Part shown: positions 6,986 through 16,183 of the stretch, in pieces
How the letters are laid out: each line of letters begins with the position of its first letter
Numbering within the stretch: position 1 is the first letter of the stretch
Assembly: GCA_035295845.1 (NCBI GenBank)
Contig: DATGIF010000010.1
Span: 1 to 64,000 of the forward strand
Source of the DNA: Palsa-892 sp035295845
GTDB taxonomy: Bacteria; Pseudomonadota; Alphaproteobacteria; Rhizobiales; Xanthobacteraceae
Length of the DNA: 64,000 nucleotides
Direction of reading: 5' to 3'
Notes under the pieces: generated by a model
The model's input: the letters and a program-made list of their open reading frames with translations, nothing else
What the model was told of the DNA's origin: nothing
The model's database searches: none
Made by a program: the position numbers and the translations under genes

Positions 6986-7734
6986 GTGAAGCTTTTTCTC
7001 CTCGGCGCGACTGGCAATAGCGGCCGCAGGATTCTTAGGTTTGGACTGGAGCGCGGTCACCAGGTGACGGCGTTCGTGCGCGATCAAAACAAACTGCTAA
7101 ACATTGTTGGACGCGTAACGCCGCAAGGCCTGTGCGCAATTGTGGGTGACATCGACAAGCCGACGGAATTGGCTGCAGCGATGACCGGCCATGATGTGTC
7201 ATCAACGCGGCCGGGCACGTGACCGAAGGCAACCATTTCACCCAACTGGTGCAGAATGTCATCCAACAAGCGACGCATGCGCTCGGAGCAGGTGGCCGGC
7301 TCTGGCAGTTTGGCGGAGCAGCGGTGCTCGACATTCCGGGCACGGATATCATGGCCGTGGACCTGCAGATGGTCCCGAAAGTTTACGAGGCGCATCGCAC
7401 CAACCTCAATGAGCTGAGGAAAAGTTCCTTGGACTGGTCGATGTTATGTCCCGGCCCGATGATCGACGGGCCCAATGGCGAACCGACAAAAGGGCTTCGC
7501 CTTTCCGTCGACCAATGGCCGGTGCTGCGGCCCGCTTATACGTACGTTTTGCCGAAGGCCGCATGGGCGCTTGCCTTTCTGAAGATGATACCTGAGCTGA
7601 CGATTTCTTATGAAGATGCCGCCGACGTAATTCTAAGTAACCTTGATCGCAATGGACGTTTCTCTCGTAGGCGCGTCGGAGTTGCACTTCCGGTCGGCGT
7701 GCGGAATTTTAAGACCGACGTGCCCGGGCGATAG
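6986..7734 (+). pseudogene. NAD(P)-binding SDR/NmrA-like protein, frameshifted
   Basis: Two overlapping frames make one protein. The first opens at GTG 6986 with MKLFLLGATGNSGRRILRFG, a Rossmann GxTGxxG nucleotide site, and runs to GHDV. The second continues from INAAGHVTEG through GGRLWQFGGAAVLDIPG to the end at 7734. The junction at 7196-7201 lacks one base: adding a G there restores GHDVVINAAGH. Together they give about 249 residues of the atypical SDR_a5/NmrA-like type that reduce or sense NAD(P). The remaining sequence is not otherwise decayed, so the shift is recent or an assembly error. Confidence 0.75.
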
Positions 7735-7748
7735 GTGCGGCTTTGCCC

Positions 7749-8621
7749 ATGTCCACTGCACCCCGCTGGTGGCGAAAACTACTGCGCAAGCCGCCTACCG
7801 TCGCGCTCGCGCTTGGATCGGGAGGTGCGCGTGGATTAGCGCACATTCCCGTACTTGAGGCTTTGGATGAGCTCGGCGTCAGACCGGTTGCAGTAGCCGG
7901 AGCTTCCATCGGCGCCGTGATCGGGTCGGGTTACGCGGCGGGGATGAGCGGCCGGGAAATCCGGTCCTATGCCGAGGAGACGCTTTTCAGGCGCCCCGAC
8001 GTTGTGCGGCGAGTATTGTCGCTGCAGTTTGAAGATGTGCGGAAGCGGTTTACAGAATCGCATTCCTTGCGGGGCTTACTCGCTCAACTCAATGCAGCCG
8101 CCATTGCTGAGGAATTCCTGCCGCAGAAAGTGCCTCGACAGTTCGAGGACCTTCAGATTCCGCTTTACGTCGTAACGACCGACGTGTGGAACCGCGTGGA
8201 GCGAATTATCCATTCGGGGCCCTTGCGTTCTGCCATAGCGGGATCAATGGCCATCCCTGGCGTGTTGCACCCGGTGCTTCACGACAATCGGCTGTTAATT
8301 GACGGAGGCACCGTTAATCCCTTGCCCTTCGATACCTTGCGCCACACAGCGGATATCATCGTAGCGGTCGACATCACTCGCTCCATCGAATGCGCCGAGG
8401 GCACGGTTCCGTCGCCAATCGATTCTTTGTTCCTGGCCTTGGACATCATGACGCATACGATCGTCAGCGGAAGGCTTCAAACGAGCGCTCCGCACATCCT
8501 TTTGCAGCCTGCTGTCGGTGTATTCGGCTCGCTTGATTTTCTACGCGCAGGCGAGATCCTGAAAGCGTCGGAGCCGATCAAGGAAGAATTGAAGCGTCGC
8601 CTTGGTGAACTGTTGGGGTGA
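7749..8621 (+). CDS. patatin-like phospholipase, RssA type
   Basis: A 290-residue serine hydrolase with a Ser-Asp dyad. The oxyanion segment is GSGGARG (residues 23-29), the nucleophile elbow is GASIG (Ser 53), and the Asp lies in the IDGGTVNPLP block around residue 185. There is no signal peptide; an N-terminal basic-aromatic patch (RWWRKLLRK) could touch membranes. Bacterial RssA/YlbK-type patatins act on phospholipid acyl chains, but substrates are mostly unknown. It starts 15 bases after the frameshifted SDR gene and is probably co-transcribed with it. An in-frame TTG at 7743 is a weaker start than ATG 7749. Confidence 0.88.
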   Translation: MSTAPRWWRKLLRKPPTVALALGSGGARGLAHIPVLEALDELGVRPVAVAGASIGAVIGSGYAAGMSGREIRSYAEETLFRRPDVVRRVLSLQFEDVRKRFTESHSLRGLLAQLNAAAIAEEFLPQKVPRQFEDLQIPLYVVTTDVWNRVERIIHSGPLRSAIAGSMAIPGVLHPVLHDNRLLIDGGTVNPLPFDTLRHTADIIVAVDITRSIECAEGTVPSPIDSLFLALDIMTHTIVSGRLQTSAPHILLQPAVGVFGSLDFLRAGEILKASEPIKEELKRRLGELLG

Positions 8622-9066
8622 TACGCCTGCTCAACGCCGGTCAAGATCGCATCGCTTTGGAGGATGTCGGCGTTGAATACTCGACCGTGCAGATCGACTT
8701 CATCGATGCTCATCGAGAAAGGAGATGAGCCGCAGGGTGCCCACAGCGACAATCCCGCCGCTCCGCCAGATGAAGTGCAGATATTCATCGCGCGTCCGGC
8801 GCGGCAGCATTACATTCCCTCCGTTTGCCAATACTCGCTATGTCGATGCCCGCTATATGGCGGCAATAGGTGAACGATAGCCCTCAGCATTTACAACGCG
8901 AAGGCTCGCACCCAAGCGGCTTACCAAGTATTCATCTGACGGAGATACCGCGGCAAGGCTGCGGTGTTCATTCTGCCGGCCGAGGCAGGAGTTGGCCCAT
9001 TTCAAAGTGGGGCCTTGCGGCCGTCGTCAAATTGCCGCCGTGGTCTACCAATGACCATCACTATGG
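8622..9066. other. 445-base region with at most a tiny ORF
   Basis: Nothing here resembles a known protein in six frames, apart from the 36-codon frame at 8700-8810 listed separately. Open frames on the plus strand (for example 8664-8873) lack ribosome sites and family-like composition. Confidence 0.4.
8700..8810 (-). CDS. possible small protein (36 aa)
   Basis: ATG at 8810 is preceded by ACGGAGGGAATGTA, a good ribosome site at normal spacing. The product starts MLPRRTRDEYLHFIWRSGG and continues IVAVGTLRLISFLDEHR. It has a basic start and one hydrophobic segment, so it may be a membrane-associated micropeptide. No homologue is recognised and length alone makes it uncertain. Confidence 0.3.
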   Translation of the reverse strand: MLPRRTRDEYLHFIWRSGGIVAVGTLRLISFLDEHR

Positions 9067-9804
9067 ATGACCGATCAGAAAAGTGAAACCCATATGACCC
9101 AGCCTCTCTCCCACTGTCTCATCAGCCGAGCTCGAGATCTCATCCATGATGAACGCCATTGGACGCGCGGCACCCAGGCTCGTTCGAGCGCTGGTGAAAT
9201 TGTTCAACCACAGGACCCTCGGGCTGATCGTTTCTGCGCGACAGGAGCGATAATGCGTGCGGCGTTCGAGCTCACGAGTGACGTGGTCGATGCTGTTCAG
9301 TTGACATTCATGGCCTGCGAAAATCTTTTCCCTTCCGACGCTGAGCCGGTTTCGAAAGTCGAATCTACCAACGATCTACAAGGACGCGCCGCTATCCTCG
9401 CGCTCTTTGATGCGTGTTTAGCCAAGCCAGCCGCCCGTTCTCTGACGCTTGCCGCTTGGATGGCTTCGGGCCGTTTCCACGTCGGCCAACGCGTCATGTG
9501 CGTGGACGATGGTTTCTCCACTCGAGAAGACTGGCGCCGCGCAGCGCAAGCCCTGCCCAAACTGCATTCAATTTATACCATCCGAAGCATTTGCTGGGGA
9601 GGCAGTCTCATCGGATTCTGCTTTTACGAATTGACGAATCCGCCTGCCGAATTCCCCGGCGGCATCGTGGAACCGGCCTTCAACAGCAAGAAATTTCGGC
9701 CTCTGACAAAAGCAAATGTCGACATTATCGAGAAACTCCTTGCGACGAGCGACGTGGTAGATGCTCGTCAAGCATCGCGGGTCCGGTCCGCGGCCGTTTC
9801 GTAA
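9067..9804 (+). CDS. hypothetical protein with DUF6197-like N-terminus
   Basis: A 245-residue soluble protein. Residues 15-70 (ARDLIHDERHWTRGTQARSS; RADRFCATGAIMRAAFELT) look like the DUF6197 pattern, in which a Trp/Gly-rich helix precedes RFCAxGALxRA. The C-terminal half is not recognised; it is rich in Ala and aromatic residues (SICWGGSLIGFCFYE). No membrane segment or catalytic signature can be seen. A later in-frame Met at 9094 is an alternative start. It has no operon partner: a 445-base region lies before it and a convergent gene after it. Confidence 0.6.
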   Translation: MTDQKSETHMTQPLSHCLISRARDLIHDERHWTRGTQARSSAGEIVQPQDPRADRFCATGAIMRAAFELTSDVVDAVQLTFMACENLFPSDAEPVSKVESTNDLQGRAAILALFDACLAKPAARSLTLAAWMASGRFHVGQRVMCVDDGFSTREDWRRAAQALPKLHSIYTIRSICWGGSLIGFCFYELTNPPAEFPGGIVEPAFNSKKFRPLTKANVDIIEKLLATSDVVDARQASRVRSAAVS

Positions 9805-9907
9805 GATGTTCGTGCGCAGTCACATAAGCAAAGTTGTATGACGCACTTGAGGCGGATGAGCCCGTGACGAATAGCCATCTTGCTGAACGCGCACGTCCTC
9901 ATTCAAT

Positions 9908-10834
9908 TCACTGACCACGGATACTGCGCAAGGCTTGAATGCTTCGCTCCAAGCCTTTGACCTCCTCCGGGGACAACGGAGGATCGAAAATTTTCGAGCA
10001 ACCGCTTTTGCCTATGATACTCGGTAGCGAAAACGTCACGCCATATTTTGGATTGTAGACGCCGATCGGAATGACCGCGCGCTCGTCGCGCAACACGATC
10101 TCGGCAATCCGGGCGCAAACCATGCCAATTCCATACTGGCTGGCGCCGATTCCTTCGATGATCGTGATATTTGCGTAGCGCACCTCTTGTTCGATTGACG
10201 ATTGAAAATCGCTTCGATCGAGGCCGAGCTGACCGAGCGCATCCGAGATAGGCACTCCGCTTACGCGCGCGCTGGACCAGTAAAACACCTCCGTTGTCCC
10301 GTGCTCGCCGAAAACCTGTGCTTCGATCTCTCCTGGGGCAACCCCCAGGCGGCGGCCAAGGTGAACGCGAAAGCGGAGGCTGTCGAGAAATGTGCCGGTG
10401 CTCAGAACGCGATCGTGCTTAGCCAGATCGCGCGTCAAATCCGCGAGCGGATCGGGCGGATCGGTCACGACGAGCAGCACGGCTTTAGGCGCAGCCGCGA
10501 CGATCCGCGGCACAATATCCCGATAGATTTCAGCATTCTTCTCGAGCAGCCGAAGTCTTCCTTGCGGATCGCTGCGATCCGTGGCGCCGCCGGTTTTCTC
10601 GTTTACTCCACTCGTGATCATGACGAGCGCCGCGCCGGCGAGATCGGCGTAGTCACCATCGGTAACTTCGACGACCGCTGATAAGGGAGCGCCGTAACCC
10701 ATATCGGTTGCCATGCCTTTGGCGCGCTCCCGTGTGCGATTGACGAGCACGATTTCGCGAGCAGAACCACGCATGACGGTCGCCAGTGCGCAAGCCGCAC
10801 CTACAGCTCCAGCTCCAATGATGCCAATCTTCAT
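9908..10834 (-). CDS. L-lactate/malate dehydrogenase family protein
   Basis: A 308-residue NAD-dependent 2-hydroxyacid dehydrogenase of the Ldh/Mdh fold. It has a GxGxxG nucleotide site (IGIIGAGAVGAA, from residue 2), an Asp-Arg pair in the FLDSLRFR segment, and the catalytic His in VFGEHGTTEVF (near residue 178). The mobile catalytic loop, usually a compact NQKPGETR, here reads VNEKTGGATDRSDPQGRLRL, about six residues longer, so substrate choice may differ from true LDH. The start at 10834 follows GGGGGA. It is monocistronic and convergent with the preceding gene. Confidence 0.85.
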   Translation of the reverse strand: MKIGIIGAGAVGAACALATVMRGSAREIVLVNRTRERAKGMATDMGYGAPLSAVVEVTDGDYADLAGAALVMITSGVNEKTGGATDRSDPQGRLRLLEKNAEIYRDIVPRIVAAAPKAVLLVVTDPPDPLADLTRDLAKHDRVLSTGTFLDSLRFRVHLGRRLGVAPGEIEAQVFGEHGTTEVFYWSSARVSGVPISDALGQLGLDRSDFQSSIEQEVRYANITIIEGIGASQYGIGMVCARIAEIVLRDERAVIPIGVYNPKYGVTFSLPSIIGKSGCSKIFDPPLSPEEVKGLERSIQALRSIRGQ

Positions 10835-11467
10835 CGGTGATCCCCCGAAAGATTGCCAACTCGTACTCCGACCGCAATAGCCGATCATACCGCGCGAGAC
10901 TCTCGAGAGCGTCCTGCGACTCCGGCACGGTCGATTTGATACATGGATTTCCGTTGCCGAAAACTAGGCTCCCCACAAAAGCGCATGACCGCCGCCAACG
11001 CAGGCTGCACGCTCAGGGAAACCCTCGTCTGCAGGCGGCCGATGAGCCCAGGTTTAATGCGTGGAGAGAAGGCCTCAAAACCGTCGGTTCACTAGCCTAG
11101 TCGCGCCCGGCTTGCAGAAAGAAAGTGGCCGCCTAGTGAGGCGGCCAAAGCTCGTTCACATTCAGCAGCAATGCGTGCCGCACCAGCTTTGCCCCGGTTT
11201 GCAATGCGCGGTGTTTCGCCGAACCTTTGTGGCGTTCGATCCGACAGGCGGCTCGTAATGAAATACGCCGACCAAAGCGGCGAGCTGCCGCATCCATAAC
11301 CCACTGCCAAGACTACCTATTTCTTTATTTCTCGGGATTTTCACGAGTCTTGGCTGGTAAAGAATTCGTTAACTATAGCGGCCCACTATTTTTCGTCAGA
11401 GCGGGCGATTTGCCTCCGTTCGTATCCCGGACCGAAGCCGAATTTACGAAGGCAAAGGAGTTTGACC
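10835..11467. other. long intergenic region with one hairpin
   Basis: No supported gene. A perfect stem-loop, tggccgcc-tagtga-ggcggcca, lies at 11126-11147 without a T-run, so it is not a clear terminator. A 60-codon minus frame at 11162-11344 ends in a Cys-rich tail (KPGQSWCGTHCC) but has no good ribosome site. The last 60 bases hold the leader of the next gene. Confidence 0.4.
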
Positions 11468-12643
11468 ATGTTTCATCGGGCTTGTTTTGCCTGTTTCGTG
11501 TCTTTTTTCATAAGTTGGATTCTTACCTCAGAGACACTTGGCGAGGACGGCGTCTATCCGGACAAGATCGTATTTGGGCAAGTCGCAGCGCTTGAAGGAC
11601 CGGCACAGGCCCTGGGTCAAGGCATGCGAGCGGGAATTCTTACGGCTTTCGACGAGGTCAATCGCGCTGGCGGGGTCGGCGGCCGAAAGCTTGAGCTGAA
11701 CTCGTTGGATGACGGATATGAGCCCGAGAAAACAATCGAAGCAACGAAGAAGCTGATCAACGAAGAAAAAGTATTCGCCCTGGTGGGCGCCGTCGGAACG
11801 CCGACATCGAAGGCCGGGCAACCGATCGCGACCGAAGCCAAGGTGCCGTTTATCGGTCCGTTCACGGGCGCCGAATTCTTGCGTACGCCCTACAATCGGT
11901 ATGTCGTTAATGTTCGTGGTTCCTACTATCAGGAAACCGAGGCGTGGATCGAACATCTGACAAAAGATCTCGGCGTTTCAAAGATTGCCATTCTTTATCA
12001 GGACGATGCCTTCGGTCTCGCGGGCCTCGAAGGCGTCAAGATCGCGCTCGCCAAGCGGAACATGTCTTTGGTCGCTTCAGGAACCTTCAAGCGCAATACG
12101 ATTGCGGTCAAGTCGGCGCTGCTCGATATTATGAAAGGAAAGCCGCAGGCAGTCGTCACCGTTGGCCCCTATAAGCCGATCGCCGAGTTCGTGAAGGTTG
12201 CTCGTCAGCAAAAATTCGATCCCATCTTCGTTGCCATTTCTTTCGTCGGTTCCAATGCGCTGGCTCAAGAGCTGGGTAAGAATGGAGCCGGCGTTGTCGT
12301 CAGCCAGGTCGTTCCTTTTCCTTGGGACGCTTCCATTCCCGTCGTGGCGGCCTACCAGGCCGCCATCCGGGCTTCGAACGCCGGTAGCAAACCGGAGTTC
12401 GTCTCCTTGGAAGGTTATTTAGTCGGGCGTCTAATTGTCGAAACATTGAAACGGACATCCGGAGAGCCAACGCGCGAAGCTTTCCTCGACGTAATCGAAA
12501 AGGGCGGCTTCGATTTCGGCGGCGTAAAACTCAATTACGCAGCGAATAAAAATCAAGGCATGGACGAGGTGTTCTTCACGATCCTGCAATCCGATGGAAC
12601 GTTCAGGCCCGTAACCCGCCTGCTTAAGACGTCGAGGCAATAG
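11468..12643 (+). CDS. branched-chain amino acid-type ABC substrate-binding protein
   Basis: A 391-residue periplasmic Peripla_BP_6 (LivK-like) protein. A signal peptide covers about residues 1-26, followed by IVFGQVAALEGPAQALGQGM, GILTAFDEVNRAGGVGGRKL and LDDGYEPEKTIEATKKLI, the canonical first lobe. The start is ATG 11468, with AAAGGAG seven bases before it; TTG 11462 is inferior. No LivH/M/G/F permease genes are nearby. The next gene, 30 bases on, is a chemoreceptor, so this protein may present ligand to the receptor rather than, or as well as, to a transporter. The ligand (amino acid, amide or aromatic acid) cannot be told from sequence. Confidence 0.88.
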   Translation: MFHRACFACFVSFFISWILTSETLGEDGVYPDKIVFGQVAALEGPAQALGQGMRAGILTAFDEVNRAGGVGGRKLELNSLDDGYEPEKTIEATKKLINEEKVFALVGAVGTPTSKAGQPIATEAKVPFIGPFTGAEFLRTPYNRYVVNVRGSYYQETEAWIEHLTKDLGVSKIAILYQDDAFGLAGLEGVKIALAKRNMSLVASGTFKRNTIAVKSALLDIMKGKPQAVVTVGPYKPIAEFVKVARQQKFDPIFVAISFVGSNALAQELGKNGAGVVVSQVVPFPWDASIPVVAAYQAAIRASNAGSKPEFVSLEGYLVGRLIVETLKRTSGEPTREAFLDVIEKGGFDFGGVKLNYAANKNQGMDEVFFTILQSDGTFRPVTRLLKTSRQ

Positions 12644-12672
12644 CGTTCGAATGGAGGCGCGGTGATCTCTAA

Positions 12673-14823
12673 ATGAATTTGGATTTATCGATAGCAAAAA
12701 TCCGCCGCGTGTTCGGCGAGGATAATCTCGAGGCGCTGCGAACGTGGTCCGCTACGATTCGCGCTCGACTTCACGTCGCTTTTGGTCTTGCGGCCGCGAT
12801 GACGGTCATCGGATCACTGATCGCGTTATACACCTTCAACAGTATCGGCTGGACGACCACTGAAATTGTCTCTCGCAGCACGCCGGCCATGGTCCTATCG
12901 CTCCGACTTTCCGAAGGGACAAGTACTCTTCTCGCCATTGCGCCAAGACTGATGGCAGTCACCGACGAACCGCAGCGTGCGCTAGTTGCGGGCGAGCTTG
13001 GCGAGAAGGAGCAGGATCTCGCGGGTCTTATCGGGAGTCTGCGGAGCACCACAAGCAGCGAAAATACGGAAATTGATGTGGCTGAGGGCGCGATGACCGA
13101 TCGATTGTATGACCTGAACCGGGCGGTCGCTGAGCGCATCGCTATCTCCAGGCAGCGCCTAAGCATGGCTTTGTCGGTTCGGAAGGTTCACGAGCAATTT
13201 CTGGAGGCAATCACGCCCGTCATCGACGACGCGAATTTTGAACTGGTGACAGCAGGAAAAACCGCAGTCGCTAAAGGAGCGTCGGTAGAGCTGATCGAGT
13301 TACTGCGGCGCGCCCTCGAAGTGCAGGCGGAGGTCAATCTCCTTGCGGGGCTGTTGATGGAAGCCTCCATGGCGACAGAGCGAGCAAGTCTTCAGCCGCT
13401 GCGCGATCTGATTGGCGCGGCTCAGCGTAAGATCGATGCAAATTTGAAGGCGATGCCGGACAGCGAGCAGCGGAATAAGCTCACCGAATTATACGCCAGA
13501 ATGGCTGTCGTCGCGGGCAAGGACGGCGTCGTTGCGCTTCGCGACCGCGAATTGACGTCTCGTCAGGATGCGGAGTCCGTATTCGCGGACACACAATCGG
13601 ACGCCGTTAGACTCAAACAAGCCGTCGATCGGCTCGTCGAAGTCCACAACGGGAACACTCAAACCCTTGCTTCTCGTGCAGAGGAGGAGATTCGTTCCGG
13701 CAAGTTACTCCTGCTTGCCCTCGCGATCGCAGCGTTGGCGGGAGCAGGTTTGATGGCGTGGTTCTATATCGAGCGCAGCATCGTCCGCCGACTGGGCCTG
13801 CTCAGCAGCGCTATGCGTCAGATTGCGAACGGCGATACGAATGCAAAAATTCCCCAAGACGGGCGGGACGAAATTGCCGCGATGGCGAAGGCTCTTGTTG
13901 TCTTTCGGACTGCAACGGTCGAGGTCGGTACCGCACGCGCAAACGATATTCAGCGGACACAAAATGCAGAAAGTCGCCGTCAGCAGGTCGAAGCCGCGAC
14001 AGCCGATTTCGAACGCACGGTTTCCGACATCGTCGGCGCGTTGAATCGTGCATCCAAAGACATGGACGATTCTGCACGCACGATGATCATGAGCGCGAGC
14101 AGCAATCAGGCACATGCCCTGTCCACCGCGTCGGCTGCAGAAGAAGCGACAACCAATGTCGAGAATCTTGCTACCGCCGCCGAAGAAATCGCTCGCTCTG
14201 TCGAACATATTTTAGTGCAAGTCCGCGACTCTGCGTTGGTAGCGCGCCAAGCCGCAAGTGACGCTCGAATGGTGACCGGTGTCGTTGAAAGCCTCGCAAA
14301 CTCGGTCGGCCAGATCAGCAGTATTAGTGAACTCATTCGTGGCATCGCTGCTCAGACCAATCTCCTGGCACTCAATGCAACCATTGAAGCCGCCCGTGCC
14401 GGGGAATCAGGACGCGGGTTCGCGATTGTCGCGCAAGAGGTGAAAAGCCTTGCCAATCAAACCGGAAAGGCGACCGAAAGTATCGCGCAGCAGATTTCGT
14501 CGATCGAAGAAACCACATCTCGCGCCATGGAAGCTATGAAGGCGATTGCGAAGACCATTGAGCATCTCGATGGAATCGCAAGCGCCGTCTCGGGAGCGGT
14601 TGAGCAGCAGGGCACCGTGACGCAAGATATTGCTCATAGCGCGAGTTCCGTCGCGCAGGGAACGCGCGAAGTGTCAGCAAACGTCTCACAAGGATCCGAG
14701 GCCGCCGCGGAAATAGACCAGGTGGCAGGCGCTGTTTCAAATGCCGCCGGAGAACTTTCTTTGCGATCCGAGATGCTGGCGAAGGCGGTCGATCAATTCT
14801 TAGCGCAAGTGCGCGCGGCCTAA
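12673..14823 (+). CDS. methyl-accepting chemotaxis protein with large helical sensor
   Basis: A 716-residue transmembrane chemoreceptor. TM1 lies at about residues 34-56, an all-helical periplasmic sensor of about 285 residues follows (57-343, helical-bimodular size), TM2 at about 344-367, HAMP at 368-420, and the signalling coiled coil to the end. The hairpin tip ELIRGIAAQTNLLALNATIE followed by AARAGESGRGFAIVAQEVK is the CheA/CheW contact. No C-terminal CheR-binding pentapeptide is visible. The gene follows a periplasmic binding protein gene by 30 bases, which suggests indirect ligand sensing. Confidence 0.93.
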   Translation: MNLDLSIAKIRRVFGEDNLEALRTWSATIRARLHVAFGLAAAMTVIGSLIALYTFNSIGWTTTEIVSRSTPAMVLSLRLSEGTSTLLAIAPRLMAVTDEPQRALVAGELGEKEQDLAGLIGSLRSTTSSENTEIDVAEGAMTDRLYDLNRAVAERIAISRQRLSMALSVRKVHEQFLEAITPVIDDANFELVTAGKTAVAKGASVELIELLRRALEVQAEVNLLAGLLMEASMATERASLQPLRDLIGAAQRKIDANLKAMPDSEQRNKLTELYARMAVVAGKDGVVALRDRELTSRQDAESVFADTQSDAVRLKQAVDRLVEVHNGNTQTLASRAEEEIRSGKLLLLALAIAALAGAGLMAWFYIERSIVRRLGLLSSAMRQIANGDTNAKIPQDGRDEIAAMAKALVVFRTATVEVGTARANDIQRTQNAESRRQQVEAATADFERTVSDIVGALNRASKDMDDSARTMIMSASSNQAHALSTASAAEEATTNVENLATAAEEIARSVEHILVQVRDSALVARQAASDARMVTGVVESLANSVGQISSISELIRGIAAQTNLLALNATIEAARAGESGRGFAIVAQEVKSLANQTGKATESIAQQISSIEETTSRAMEAMKAIAKTIEHLDGIASAVSGAVEQQGTVTQDIAHSASSVAQGTREVSANVSQGSEAAAEIDQVAGAVSNAAGELSLRSEMLAKAVDQFLAQVRAA

Positions 14824-14865
14824 AAAGCTAGACGCGCTCACACTCCACGAGCCCCCACATTGCGC

Positions 14866-14940
14866 TGGTGGCGCCGGCGGGAATCGAACCTGCGCGAAGA
14901 TTACTCACCGAGGGATGGAATGCTTACAGGCCAACCAAGC
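14866..14940 (-). other. tRNA-like 3' end (relic or attachment site)
   Basis: On the minus strand the segment ends GGTTCGATTCCCGCCGGCGC followed by CACCA, which looks like a T-arm, acceptor and encoded CCA. Upstream a D-loop-like GGTTGG is present, but no 5' acceptor pairs with CGGCGCC and the anticodon stem does not pair. It is either a decayed tRNA or a copied tRNA 3' end such as integrases leave behind. No integrase is seen nearby. Confidence 0.4.
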
Positions 14941-15182
14941 CAAGGGTTAAGGCCGTGTATTCTAGAATTCTGAACTAAGCCTCACGCTCGGCTTTCTGCC
15001 CTCACTTCCTGTATTTATGATTGCGTTATCGCGCTGCGGCATCGGTTCTGCATTGCGGAGCAAAATAATCACACTTTCGCGATTCCTTGCCTCGAAAGTA
15101 GCCGGACGGCTTGCGACGCGAGCCGGCACCGTGCGAGGCTCTCGATGGCCTAAATCGTGGGCCTGACACAGGATTTCGGAAC

Positions 15183-15419
15183 ATGATCAAAAAACTCGTT
15201 CTCGCTGCAACCGTCGCGGCGGTTGCGACTGCTTTCGCGCCTACGGCGTCGTTCGCGAAAATGCACAAGATGAGCAAGTGCACCCCAGGCCAGATGATGT
15301 CCGGCAAGCCCAACAGCATGGGCTGGGCGCCGATCATGACTTGCGGTGCGGACGGAAAGATGTATCAGACGTTGATGATGTGCATGATGGCGAGCAGCTT
15401 CTGCCCGCCCAGCATGTAA
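15183..15419 (+). CDS. small secreted Met/Cys-rich protein
   Basis: A 78-residue precursor starting MIKKLVLAATVAAVATAFAP with a signal peptide cleaved near SFA-K. The mature part, about 53 residues, holds four Cys (KCTPG, MTCGADG, MMCMM, FCPP) and about eleven Met. That is compatible with a disulfide-bonded or metal-binding periplasmic peptide, since Met- and Cys-rich segments often handle copper. I do not recognise the family. The start has AGGA about nine bases upstream. It is a separate transcription unit, followed 100 bases later by an unrelated gene. Confidence 0.65.
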   Translation: MIKKLVLAATVAAVATAFAPTASFAKMHKMSKCTPGQMMSGKPNSMGWAPIMTCGADGKMYQTLMMCMMASSFCPPSM

Positions 15420-15520
15420 ATCGGTTGAACTAAAATAGCCTGAAGCAAAGCCATCGGCTTGGAATGCTTTTGCATTCCGGGCTGCGGGCATTCGCCTTTT
15501 GCGTCTCAACCGGGGCGTGA

Positions 15521-16033
15521 ATGAACAAATACAGTTTTTTCTATTCGTTCCTGGGCCGTCTGCGTTTTGGCTACGCTGTCATCGCCACGGCATTCATTGT
15601 TCTCACCGCAGTAAAATTCTCAATGGCGGCGCAGGCCAACGAGTCTGTCGTTGTGATCGACGCGTGGTGGAACGTCGATTATGCGAAAAACATGTGCTCG
15701 AGAACAGATGCGTGTTCTATGGATCCAACCGCCGAAGCACTGGACTTCGAGGATAGATTAGCCACGCAGCTTGCCGTTAATCCGCAATGTGCTGGAGTTT
15801 TTGTTGCTAAATATAGAGGCCGCAATTTTGATTACGCTAAAACAATCATGGACGCCATGCAGAGAAGGCCGCATTGGACTCTAGTGATTGACTATGTTCC
15901 GGAGCAGCAAACGCAATCATGGTGGCTGCGCCTTGAGGGCGGTCCCCACATGCAAGGCGAGGGCGAGCTAAGGGCAATTGCTGCGAATGTCTGTTCGATA
16001 TTGATCGAACAAGGAATAAATATCTTGAAATGA
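15521..16033 (+). CDS. hypothetical exported protein
   Basis: A 170-residue protein with an N-terminal hydrophobic segment at about residues 17-37 (FGYAVIATAFIVLTAVKFSM), probably a signal peptide cleaved after MAAQA. The mature domain has four Cys (NMCSRTDACSMD, PQCAGV, NVCSIL) and an aromatic QSWWLRLEGGPH stretch, mixed alpha/beta by appearance. No family recognised. It sits in the low-GC accessory zone and uses more A/T-ending codons than genes beyond 25 kb. Confidence 0.55.
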   Translation: MNKYSFFYSFLGRLRFGYAVIATAFIVLTAVKFSMAAQANESVVVIDAWWNVDYAKNMCSRTDACSMDPTAEALDFEDRLATQLAVNPQCAGVFVAKYRGRNFDYAKTIMDAMQRRPHWTLVIDYVPEQQTQSWWLRLEGGPHMQGEGELRAIAANVCSILIEQGINILK

Positions 16034-16183
16034 TTCAATTCGAAGAGACAAAATGCGGCCGGCACAATCATCTCACAGATCTCCGCTTTGGGTCGGAACA
16101 GCTGCCAAACTGCGACACTGGATCAGGTAACCTCAATGGAATAATCTCTCTATCGCGCTGGTACAACGGTTCGTCAGGTCACA

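Noticed and set aside
11126..11147. Rho-independent terminator
   Set aside because: A perfect stem, but no T-run follows on either strand and no gene ends close to it.
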